NCBI GenBank assembly: GCA_900539525.1
Contig: UQCM01000031.1
Span: forward strand, 1 to 32,606
Direction: 5' to 3'
Length of the DNA: 32,606 bases
DNA from: an uncultured Blautia sp.
Lineage (GTDB): Bacteria > Bacillota > Clostridia > Lachnospirales > Lachnospiraceae
Shown: positions 14,037 to 23,300 of the stretch, one piece after another
Layout of the letters: each line of letters starts with the position of its first letter
Numbering within the stretch: the first letter of the stretch is position 1
Program-made: the position numbers and the translations under genes
Notes under the pieces: model-generated
Seen by the model: the letters and a program-made list of their open reading frames with translations, nothing else
The model's database searches: none
Told to the model about the DNA's origin: nothing

Positions 14037-15332
14037 TTGGAAATTCGCAGAGATTTCTATTTGAATAAACTGATAAAAAGAAAAAACAATGGACTTATCA
14101 AGGTGATAACCGGCATCCGCAGATGCGGCAAGTCCTATTTACTGAACACTATTTTTTACCATCATCTGCTGGAAAATGGAGTAGATACTGACCACATTAT
14201 CCGTTTCGCATTTGATTCGGCAGATGACCTTTATCTGATTGGAGAAAGCCTGATTCAGATTGAAAAGGAACAACGTGGGGTTGATCCGGAAAAATTCATG
14301 GCTTATATCCGATCCAAGGTCACTGATGAAGGAATGTACTATCTGCTGCTTGATGAAATACAGATGCTGGATTGCTTCGAAGCTGTTCTGAATGGCTACC
14401 TTCGTAAAGACAATATGGATGTATTTGTGACCGGAAGCAATGCAAAACTGCTGTCCAAAGATATTGCCACCGAGTTCGCCGGTCGTGGTGATGAGGTTCA
14501 TATGTATCCTTTGAGCTTTGCGGAATTTATGTCCGTATATCAGGGCGATAAATACACGGGACTATCCGAGTATATGCTCTACGGCGGTATTCCTCTGGTT
14601 GTGCTCCGTGATGGTGTCGACGAGAAGGCTATTATATTACAGAACCTGCTCAATGAGATATATATTCGGGATATTACCAAGAGAAACCGTGTGAAGAACA
14701 TTGGGGAACTGGAAGATCTGCTAAATATCCTCTCCTCTGCCATTGGTTCCTTGACCAATCCCGAAAAATTAAAGAACACCTTCAAAACTGTGAAGAAGTC
14801 CAGGATTACCTCTGCTACGATCAAAAAATATCTGGATTATTTTGAGGACTCTTTCCTGATTGAAGCAGCCCAAAGATATGACATCAAAGGAAAAGCATAT
14901 ATTGAAACCCCAAAGAAATATTACTTTTCTGACCTTGGGCTTCGGAATGCCAGAATCAATTTCCGTCATTTCGAGCAGACCCATTCTATGGAGAATGTCA
15001 TTTACAACGAACTTCGTATGCGTGGTTACAGTGTAGATGTAGGTGTGGTTCCGATTGCTCAGAGAGATCAGGATGGAAAGGTAGTCCGCAAGCAACTGGA
15101 AGTTGATTTTGTCTGCAATCTCGGTTCCGAAAGGTACTATATCCAGTCGGCATATTCACTGCCTGACGAAGCAAAGCGCATTCAGGAAATCAGACCTTTC
15201 AGAAAGATAGACGATTCTTTCAAGAAAATCGTCATTACCAAGGATATTGTTCAGCCACATTATGATGAATATGGCATTTTGACTGTAAGCATCTATGACT
15301 TCCTGCTCGATCCAGCGTGCCTTGAAAAATAA
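14037..15332 (+). CDS. AAA_14/DUF4143 family ATPase
   Basis: This 431-residue protein has an N-terminal P-loop ATPase domain (Walker A GIRRCGKSYLL near residue 25, Walker B YYLLLDEIQML near residue 102, sensor-type FVTGSNAKLL near residue 128). The C-terminal DUF4143 domain contains YFSDLGLRNARINFR and MENVIYNELRMRGYSVDVGV, followed by a nuclease-like EVDFVCNLGSERYYIQ motif near residue 355. The family is common in anaerobes and its function is unknown. GGGAGG at 14024-14029 sits 7 bp from TTG at 14037 (MEIRRDFYLNKL), so that start is preferred to TTG at 14031. It has its own promoter flanked by 17-bp repeats and stands among gene remnants. Confidence 0.88.
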   Translation: MEIRRDFYLNKLIKRKNNGLIKVITGIRRCGKSYLLNTIFYHHLLENGVDTDHIIRFAFDSADDLYLIGESLIQIEKEQRGVDPEKFMAYIRSKVTDEGMYYLLLDEIQMLDCFEAVLNGYLRKDNMDVFVTGSNAKLLSKDIATEFAGRGDEVHMYPLSFAEFMSVYQGDKYTGLSEYMLYGGIPLVVLRDGVDEKAIILQNLLNEIYIRDITKRNRVKNIGELEDLLNILSSAIGSLTNPEKLKNTFKTVKKSRITSATIKKYLDYFEDSFLIEAAQRYDIKGKAYIETPKKYYFSDLGLRNARINFRHFEQTHSMENVIYNELRMRGYSVDVGVVPIAQRDQDGKVVRKQLEVDFVCNLGSERYYIQSAYSLPDEAKRIQEIRPFRKIDDSFKKIVITKDIVQPHYDEYGILTVSIYDFLLDPACLEK

Positions 15333-15352
15333 TTGCATTATGAAGAAATGAA

Positions 15353-15427
15353 ATGGATTACGACTGGGTTTATGAAAATATGGTCTGTATTGAGTTGCTC
15401 CCCTGCTTCAAGCAGGCTTCCTAAGAT
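15353..15427 (+). pseudogene. Fragment of a second DUF4143-type gene
   Basis: The frame beginning at 15353 reads MDYDWVYENMVCIELL and stops soon after. It matches the conserved DUF4143 segment in which an acidic-aromatic stretch leads into YENMVAIELL. It lies 20 bp after the intact family member but corresponds to an internal part of the domain, so it is a leftover of a related gene or a partial duplication. Confidence 0.5.
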
Positions 15428-15581
15428 GATTTTAAGGTTAGAAGCTCCCTCAAAATTCCCTTCCCGTTGGTTACAGCTCTGTCACACAGCCGCCAGATCC
15501 AGAAAGCGGGGAGCAAGATTGGGTGCCGATAGATGAAGGGATATGGCAGTTTGCACCATTTCCGTCCGGGGAAAAGCCTTG

Positions 15582-15959
15582 TCATACAGTATTTGATTTT
15601 TGTGAAGCCGCTGATTGGTTTTCCATCCGCTCCCGGGCCTGGTCGGCGGTCTGTTCCTCCCGGCCGAAGCTGCGGACGATCAGCAGACTTTCCAGCCGCT
15701 CCTGCAAATACACCCGCAGGGCGCCGTCGGTCTCCTGAATTCGCTTATGGAGGCGTTTCAGAACCTTGCGGAAGGCATAGGTCAGAATGAACATACTTGC
15801 GCCGCCGGGCACCAGAATATACAAAAATCGCAATAGAACTGATACCGCCAGGGTTTCCAGGTATTCCTCAGAATACACTGTGGGTATCCGCCCCTCCAGA
15901 ATGTAGAAAAAGATACGCTCACACTCAACCCTCCCTTTCCCGGCTGTCACGTTCAACAT
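15582..15959 (-). pseudogene. ABC exporter transmembrane-domain fragment
   Basis: The minus-strand frame contains VLKRLHKRIQETDGALRVYL and ERLESLLIVRSFGREEQ. This is the coupling helix and long cytoplasmic helix typical of type I ABC exporters, preceded by a hydrophobic segment. The first transmembrane helices and the whole ATP-binding domain are absent, and the outer 30 or so residues at each end look non-homologous. From 15428 to 15581 I see no gene. Confidence 0.7.
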
Positions 15960-16074
15960 TTCTTGCTATCTTGTCCTCCGATTTGCAGAGCTGCATACTA
16001 TATGTAAAATTGTATGCCGAAGAGGATGAGCTGTCAATAGCGGCTGTGCTTTTGTCATAATAGCATCACGATAA

Positions 16075-17163
16075 TCATGGCGTTTTCGTCTTCTTTTTCA
16101 CTGCAAAACCGACTCCAACAGCCACAATGCCAATACCCAGAATGGCTGCAGCCCAGATCAGAGTTGAATTTTTTGAATTGTTGTCAGCAATCTCTTCTTC
16201 GATTATATCACCAAACAGCACATTTCCTTCCTCGGTCACTTTGACTTCTTTGCCGTCTTCATCCTTGATTGTCATTGTGCCATCAGCGTTTTTTTCTATC
16301 TGGTATTTCTTTTCGCTGTCAAGTAATATCTTGTTCCCTTTTGAATCTAGCTGAACCAAGTCTCCATTCTTGTCCACAGTTACTACTATGTCGCTGTCCG
16401 GAATCCGGATACCTTCCGGTTGAACGGTTGTTGCATCGGGTGTGGTATCAGTTGTTGTATCGGGAGAAGTATGATCGGAACCCTTACCGGTCTCGTCATC
16501 TGTTTCCTCATATACATAGTCTCCGATTGCGGAAGTATCCGAACTGTCGGAGACAGAATCGGGCGGAGTAGTTGTTTCCGGTTCGTTGCTGCCTGCGGGG
16601 GGTTGCTCTGACGAGGGGGTGACCTCCGCGGGATTCATCGGTTCTGCCGGTTCCGGTTCGTCTGTTGGGATTGCCGGTTTCTCGGATGGATTCACCGGTT
16701 CTGCCGGTTCCTCTGCCGGTTTTTCCGGCTCCGACGGGGTAGTATCTCCCGCAGGCTCATTTTTGCTCTCGTTGACGTATTCAATCGTTACGCCGCTGTC
16801 TGCCTGAAGCTCTACACCCACCGTATGCGAGATGATCTTCGTTAAAGAAGCCGCGCCGGTAAAAGAGTCCTCATACACCAAAACAACGGTATCCGGCACG
16901 ATGATGGTTTCGATTGTATTACAGCCATTAAAGGAATCGGACTCAATCTCCGACACCGGCCGCCCGGACAGGACGGAAGGGATTTCAACCTCTGTTTCTC
17001 CCCCGAGATACCCGCAGATAGATACATAACCATTGTGGCTGTGATAGTAAAAGTGGCCGAAGGAATAGATTGTGGTATCTTCTTCGGCCTGTACATGCAC
17101 AGGCATCGTTGCAAGCATCAACAGAAGGATGAACATGCAGGTGATCGTTCTTTTTGCTCTCAT
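16075..17163 (-). CDS. Membrane-anchored surface protein with BspA-like leucine-rich motif and Pro-rich stalk
   Basis: The 362-residue product has a signal peptide (about 1-26, ending VHVQA). A short BspA-type leucine-rich segment follows (PVSEIESDSFNGCNTIETII, about residues 69-120), then a Pro/Glu/Thr-rich stalk (about 135-250) with repeated EPAEP-like units. A hydrophilic domain with KKYQIEKNADGTMTIKDEDG lies near 285, and a C-terminal membrane helix (TLIWAAAILGIGIVAVGVGF) ends in KKKTKTP. It would be exposed outside the cell and held by the last helix rather than a sortase. AGGGG precedes the ATG. It is the last of three same-strand genes after the giant secreted protein and the 35-residue peptide, so a joint surface role is plausible. 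Confidence 0.8.
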   Translation of the reverse strand: MRAKRTITCMFILLLMLATMPVHVQAEEDTTIYSFGHFYYHSHNGYVSICGYLGGETEVEIPSVLSGRPVSEIESDSFNGCNTIETIIVPDTVVLVYEDSFTGAASLTKIISHTVGVELQADSGVTIEYVNESKNEPAGDTTPSEPEKPAEEPAEPVNPSEKPAIPTDEPEPAEPMNPAEVTPSSEQPPAGSNEPETTTPPDSVSDSSDTSAIGDYVYEETDDETGKGSDHTSPDTTTDTTPDATTVQPEGIRIPDSDIVVTVDKNGDLVQLDSKGNKILLDSEKKYQIEKNADGTMTIKDEDGKEVKVTEEGNVLFGDIIEEEIADNNSKNSTLIWAAAILGIGIVAVGVGFAVKKKTKTP

Positions 17164-17183
17164 TTTGTTCCCCTTTTATACAT

Positions 17184-17207
17184 GGAGGCGGGATTGCTCC
17201 CGCCTCC
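17184..17207. other. GC-rich hairpin between small-protein gene and anchored-protein gene
   Basis: GGAGGCGGGA (17184-17193) and TCCCGCCTCC (17198-17207) form a perfect 10-bp stem with a TTGC loop. No T tract follows on the transcribed (minus) strand, so it may be an attenuator, processing site or mRNA stabiliser rather than a full terminator. Confidence 0.6.
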
Positions 17208-17229
17208 GATTTGTTGTATGCAGATAGAA

Positions 17230-17337
17230 TTAATCTTCGATTCCGCCTTCTCCAGCACCAGTACCAGATGTGGTGATCACATCCTCTGCCTCAAACTCGA
17301 TGACTTCACATACCGGTGCTTCGTATTTCTCTTTCAT
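17230..17337 (-). CDS. 35-residue small acidic protein with glycine-rich tail
   Basis: A short frame encodes 35 residues beginning MKEKYEAPVCEVIEFEAED, continuing VITTSG, and ending in a Gly-rich acidic tail (TGAGEGGIED). GGAG lies 8 nt before the ATG at 17337. It fits the 190-bp gap between the giant secreted protein and the membrane-anchored protein, all on one strand. There is no signal peptide or membrane helix. From memory, peptides with a KYEAP start and an ITTSG tail recur in gut Clostridia, but I cannot cite a function. The conserved-looking core followed by a variable Gly tail is reminiscent of precursor peptides; no modifying enzyme is visible nearby, so this is speculation. Confidence 0.65.
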   Translation of the reverse strand: MKEKYEAPVCEVIEFEAEDVITTSGTGAGEGGIED

Positions 17338-17354
17338 ACTAAACACTCCATTTC

Positions 17355-20300
17355 TTATTGTTGATTTGACGCAGGCATAGTCTGACTTACCATATCACCA
17401 TAAACTGTATGAACATTTCCTTCCGCATCGGTATACACAAGATGTGCTCTTACATACCATGTTTCATTTGAAGCAACCTTACTCTTAGTCCATGTAAATC
17501 TGTATGCATTGCCGGTCCATGCGTTGCCTCTTACATATGCGGCTGTATCTGCATTGAATCCGTCTCCGCTTGTTCCGACACCTTCAATATTTGTAGCGAT
17601 AATACCCGCCTTATTGATGGTGCAGCCTTCCGGCACGGTGCTCATGGATACAAAGGTGAGCTTGCCGTTTGCTGTGTCGGCAGACATATCAATTATCTCC
17701 GTTGTTCCCTTTGCTTCCACTTCGGTAGTATCTGCTACATACACCGCGGTTACGGTGATATCCTTCGCAGCGTAGAACTGGTACTTCTCATTGTAGCTCA
17801 GAATCGTTCCGGCTTTATCTACCCAATGGCTGAACTTCATGCCTTCGGATGCTGCATTTGCTTCTACCGTCACAACATCGTTCTGCTTGTAGATTCCCGC
17901 TCCGGTACCACCCTCAACTGTAATCTTGTAGGTAACGTTGTTGAGCTGATATACCGGCAGGATTGTTACAAGCTTTTCTGGAGAATCAAAGCCTCTTTCC
18001 AGCGCTTTCGCAAAGGTATCCGCTTCAGCATCGTAGCTGCCATCTCCGTTATAGTCCCAGCCAAGGGCGGTGTAACCATAGCGGAAGGGAAGTCCCGGAT
18101 CCGTAATGGCAGCATCGGATGCATACTGGTCTCTTGCAATGACCTGCCCATAGGAGGATTCAAATACAACGGTTACCTGATTCTTAGCAATGGTATTGAA
18201 AACAGCAGATATGCTTTCCTTACCGGTTACGGTGAAGGTATAGCTCTGATTTCTGCTCACCACCATTCCGGCGCTGTTCTTCCAGTAGCCAAAATCACTG
18301 TCGTTACATACAACCGTGATCTGACTTCCCATCGGATAAGACGTTGTCACATCTGTTGTTTTCTTCGCACCGTTGATTGTGAAATCCTTACCGCCGGAAA
18401 TCGTAAGCTCTGCCGAACCGATCGCCTTGTAAACGGCAACGAGATCTCTGTCTTCTTCTGCCGTGAAGGTGTAGGTTCTGCTTGTGCACAGATTATCACC
18501 GGTGTAGAACGGGCTTTCCGAAGCATATGCATACCAGCCGATGAAGTTATAGCCTGCAATGACCGGAGCGGTAAGTGTTACCTTTTCTTCAGGCTTGTAG
18601 TTTGCAAGACCTTGCATGTCTCCGTTGATGGTCTGACCAGCTTCATCAAGAATACGGCCGGTTATAATGTACGCGATCTTAGCTCCGCAGGTATCACAAA
18701 CGCCGTTGCTGTCGCTGTCTATGTGATCCGCATTTACCGGGTCAAGCTGTGTATTTGAATATGTAATTTGGATGCATCCGGTGGTTTCATTTTTGTACAC
18801 CTTCATGCCGCCAAGAACAGGGTAGGGGTCACCATTTTCGCCAAGCGTCTGTCCCCAGACAGCTTCGGTCTGCTCGCCCTGTAAGCGGTAAGCCGCTTCG
18901 CCGCTTGAGAATTGCTCGCTTGTCAGCTGCGTTGCGTTGGCAGGTACAACTCCCAGCGCATTGAGATAATAGCAGTTGGTCAATGTTACAAAGTCTGTGT
19001 CTGCGAATTGTCTGCAGAAGGTATGGCAACTTTTGCTGTTAAGCGTGAACGTGGCAGCGATATAGGAATTTTTTATTGTCACGGCTCCTTTTGCAAACCC
19101 TACCATGCCGCCGCATGAGTCGGTAGATGCACCGTTGATGGCACCTGTAAATGCACAGTTATTGATGTTCACCACTCCGAAAGATACACCGATCAAACCG
19201 GCGTGTATGCCGTCGCCATCTATGTTTGATTCAATGGTCACATCGGAGACGCAGTTTTCAACGGTAGCGGTAGTACCGCTTGCTGTCTGCATTGCAATGC
19301 CGGCAGCAAACTTTTCAGCAGTCTGAATCGTACCCGTTACGGTAAGATTCTTTACGGTGCTGTTACCGAGATAGCCAAAGAGCGCAACATCACTGCTTCC
19401 GTTCTGGTTTACGGTAATGGTATGACCGTTGCCGTCAAAGGTGCCGCTGAAAGGATAAGCTTCTGTTCCGATTGCAGCAAAATTGGTGTAGCCAAAATCA
19501 ATATCCGTGGCAAGCACTGCGTTTGCGGAAGTATTTCGTGCTACTCCATCGAGCGTACCGTTTACAAGTCCTGCAAACCAGCAAAGCTGTCCGGCATTTT
19601 CAATCGCATAGTAACCGGAATAATCATCAATCAGCTCCGGATGATGGATCTCGTTAACAATCTCTGCCGGCTGATAAATCGTCTCCTTACACCCGGAACA
19701 AACCTTAAACCCGTTCACATCAAACTCGGCCGGGAAATCATGCAAGTTCATCTTGCCGATATTCTCCGTCCTTGTCATAACGATTTCATCTACCGTAAAT
19801 GTCGCTGTAACAGGAATTGTGTCTCCAAGCACATTCAGATCTGTTGCGTTTAAGGTGGAGCCATCTACAGTTACATTTGAGTCCTGATTCACCAAAGCAT
19901 ACGTTACTGTCCCGGTGAAATCCTCGCCATTCACTTTCAGCGACAGATCAACCGATGGGCAACGATCATTCCCTGTTGGTGCAATGGTATAATGAGAAAC
20001 AGTACCGCCTAATTCTCCATCGAATGTTCCCGTGTTGTGAATGGTTCCATTGTTCGTTACCGCGCCCGTAAAGGTTCCGCTGTTGTAAATGGTTCCTTCG
20101 TTTGTGAGGGTTCTGTTTTCGGCAATGGAAATGGTCTCTCCCTTTGCTACCGCAAGGATTTTTCCGCTCGGTATGGTACAATCGGCATCTACAGTTGCCA
20201 AAGTACCATATACTTTTCCGGAATCTCCCTCAAAAATTATGCCGCCCCATGTATGATTCTCTTTCCCGCTTTGATCTGAAATTGATGAGGCAAAAATCAC

Positions 20301-23300
20301 AGGTGAGCCAGTAATTGTAACCGTACCGTCTCCATCGCATCCACCAATGCCGACTTTGTTAACGCTGGTTGCTGTTATCACTCCACCTTTGATGGTGACC
20401 TTACCGCTTCCTCCAAATCCACCACCAATGCCTGCACCGTTTTCGCTGCTTGCTGTCACGGCTCCTCCATTGATGACAACTCCTCCGCGACCTCCGGGAG
20501 CGGAACTTCCATGACCGATACCTGCTCCGAAACTACTTGCTGCTGTCACCTTGCCTCCATTGATGGTGACATCCCCATAGTAGCCGTTCCCACCTCCGAT
20601 ACCTGCTCCGGAGGAATAGCTCTCGCTGGAAATATTTCCGCCATTGATGGTTATTTTACCGCTCATGCAGTTGCGGTTTCCTCCAATGCCCGCAGCACCA
20701 CTCGATGACGAGGGCTTCGGGATTGTCAGGCAACCCATCTGGTTTCCATCTGACTGAGCGTAGATGCTAAATTGATTATCCTCGTCTGCTACGCTATAAC
20801 CACCGTTTGTTACGTTAATACCACCGTTGATGGTGAGGTTACAGTTATCTGCAAGTATCAGGTGAACGGTTCCCTTCACGGTAACACGATTGTCAATAGT
20901 TACAGTACCCCTTGCCACATACCAGGATTCGGTACCGCTTGTTCCCCATTGCGTATCCGTGGATGTCACGAGGATAGCACCGGAGCAGGTGGATGTAGTC
21001 CAGTTTCTGCCGTCTGAATCGCAGGAAAGATAAGGAATGTCAATACCGCATTTGGAACAAACTCCATCATCCCTCATTTCATGTCCGCTTGCAGGAATTA
21101 CAACAGTTTTATGCGTTCCTGTTCTGCCTTCGTCCGTGTAATAAACGCCTTCTTCATAAGCGCAAACCCAATATGCAATATTTCCAGCTTCTGTACAGGT
21201 TTCGGCTTTTGCCTCAACTTCCTTCATATCATGATCAAGATAAACCGCGGGTTTCTCAGTGTTTGAATATTCACTTTGAACAACAGTTCTGTTTCCGGGA
21301 CATCTGTAGGTGTCATTTTTGTACACCTTCATGCCGCCAAGAACAGGGTAGGGGTCACCATTTTCGCCAAGCGTCTGTCCCCAGACAGCTTCGGTCTGCT
21401 CGCCCTGTAAGCGGTAAGCCGCTTCGCCGCTTGAGAATTGCTCGCTTGTCAGCTGCGTTGCGTTGGCAGGTACTTCTCCCAGCGCATTGAGATAATAACA
21501 GTTCTCTAATTTCACCCAGGTGGCAAAATCTCTGCTGAAGGTATGGCACGATGTTTCATTAAGATTGAACGTGGCAGCGATATAGGAATTTTTAATTGTT
21601 ACGTTTCCTTTTGCATAGCCTATCATGCCGCCGCATGAGTCGGTAGATGCACCGTTGATAGCGCCTGTAAATGCACAGTTATTGATGTTTACCGCTCCTT
21701 GGGGCATACCGATCAAGCCACCGTGTGTGCCGTCGCCATCTATGCTTGATTCTATGGTAACATTGGAGACACAGTTTTCAACTGTAGCGGTAGTGCCGGT
21801 TTTCGTCTGCATTGCAATGCCGGCAGCAAACTTTTCAGTAGTCCTAATCGTACCCGTAACGGTAAGATTCTTTACGGTGCAGTTACCGAGATAGCCAAAG
21901 AGCGCAACATCACTGCTTCCGTTCTGATTTACGGTAATGGTATGACCACTGCCGTCAAAGGTGCCGCTGAATGGATAGGCTTCTGTTCCGATTGCAGCAA
22001 AATTGTTGTTGCCAAAATCAATATCCGTGGTAAGCACTGCGTTTGCGGATGTATTTCGTGCTGCTCCATCAAGCGTACCGTTTACAAGTCCTGCAAACCA
22101 GGTAAGCTCGCCCACTGTGCTGATTCGATAAGGACTTTCTACTGTGCCGTCGCCCTTCGGCCGGGACAGTGCTGTATCCGAAACGCCGCAGCGGGTGCAT
22201 TGTCTGTTGTCAAAATCATGCCCCAGGGCAGGTATGATGCCTGTTTTCTGTGTTGCACCACAATTGGAACAGGTCTGAGGGGTGTAGCCGTCCTCGGCAC
22301 AGGTCGGAGCGACGGATTCGCCCTTTACCCAGGTATGTTCCGCTGTGGAACCATTCGCAACATTGTTCGTTGCGTGGCAGATTGAGCATTGGTAAACGTC
22401 ATAACCGCCCTCGGTACAGGTCGGCGGAATGGTCGTTTCCGTTTTTACCCAATTATGCTCACAATAAGAATAATCCAGAATGAATTCGCTCATCTGCATG
22501 ACGTCTTTGCTTTGGTCTTGGATCTCGGTGATCTCCAGCTTGAAGTACTGGTACTTGGCCGCTGTGGGAGCGTCAAGCGTAAACGTATATGGAGTATAAT
22601 TCATATCCTGCAGTACAGTGTCATCTGAGACGCTGTGAATTATTTGCCAGCTACTGGAATAACGTCCGCTCTCTGAGTTTGCTTCAGGATCATTGCATCC
22701 ATACAACGTCCAGCTTTTCGGGTTTCTGCCATTTTCCTCCTCATTGTCATTACCGGTGACGATGGTGTAGCCCTTCACAATGATCGGATCGGATGCTGCA
22801 AAAATGATATAAGTGTCACTGCGGTAAGGATCGACGCACCATTTGGAATAATCATTTTCGTCTGTGGAAGAATACTTCTTGTCCAGAAGCATGGCGTAGC
22901 CTTCATTCGCGCTGGCACCATCGGTTCCTGCGGTTGCCGTGAATTGCACTTGTTTGCGACTTCCGCATACAGTGCATTTTCCATTTTCAAAGGTATGTTC
23001 TGTTACAGGCGTACCATTCGCAACATTGTTCGTTTCTTGGCAGATTGTACATTGGTAAACGTCATAGCCGCCCTCGGTACAGGTCGGCGGAATGGTCGTT
23101 TCCGTTTTTTTCCAATCATGTGCACAAGTAGAATAATCCAGAATGAATTCGCTCATCTGCATGACGTCTTTGCTTTGGTCTTGGATCTCGGTGATCTCCA
23201 GCTTGAAGTACTGGTACTTGGCCGCTGTGGGAGCGTCAAGCGTAAACGTATATGGAGTATAATTCATATCCTGCAGTACAGTGTCATCTGAGACGCTGTG

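Noticed and set aside
15523..15790. Plus-strand frames of 71-85 codons
   Set aside because: They overlap the antisense of the ABC-exporter fragment and show no family resemblance or ribosome site.
17826..18758. Long plus-strand frames opposite the giant secreted protein (also 23346-24170)
   Set aside because: They mirror low-complexity coding sequence of the giant gene and lack ribosome sites and domain signals.
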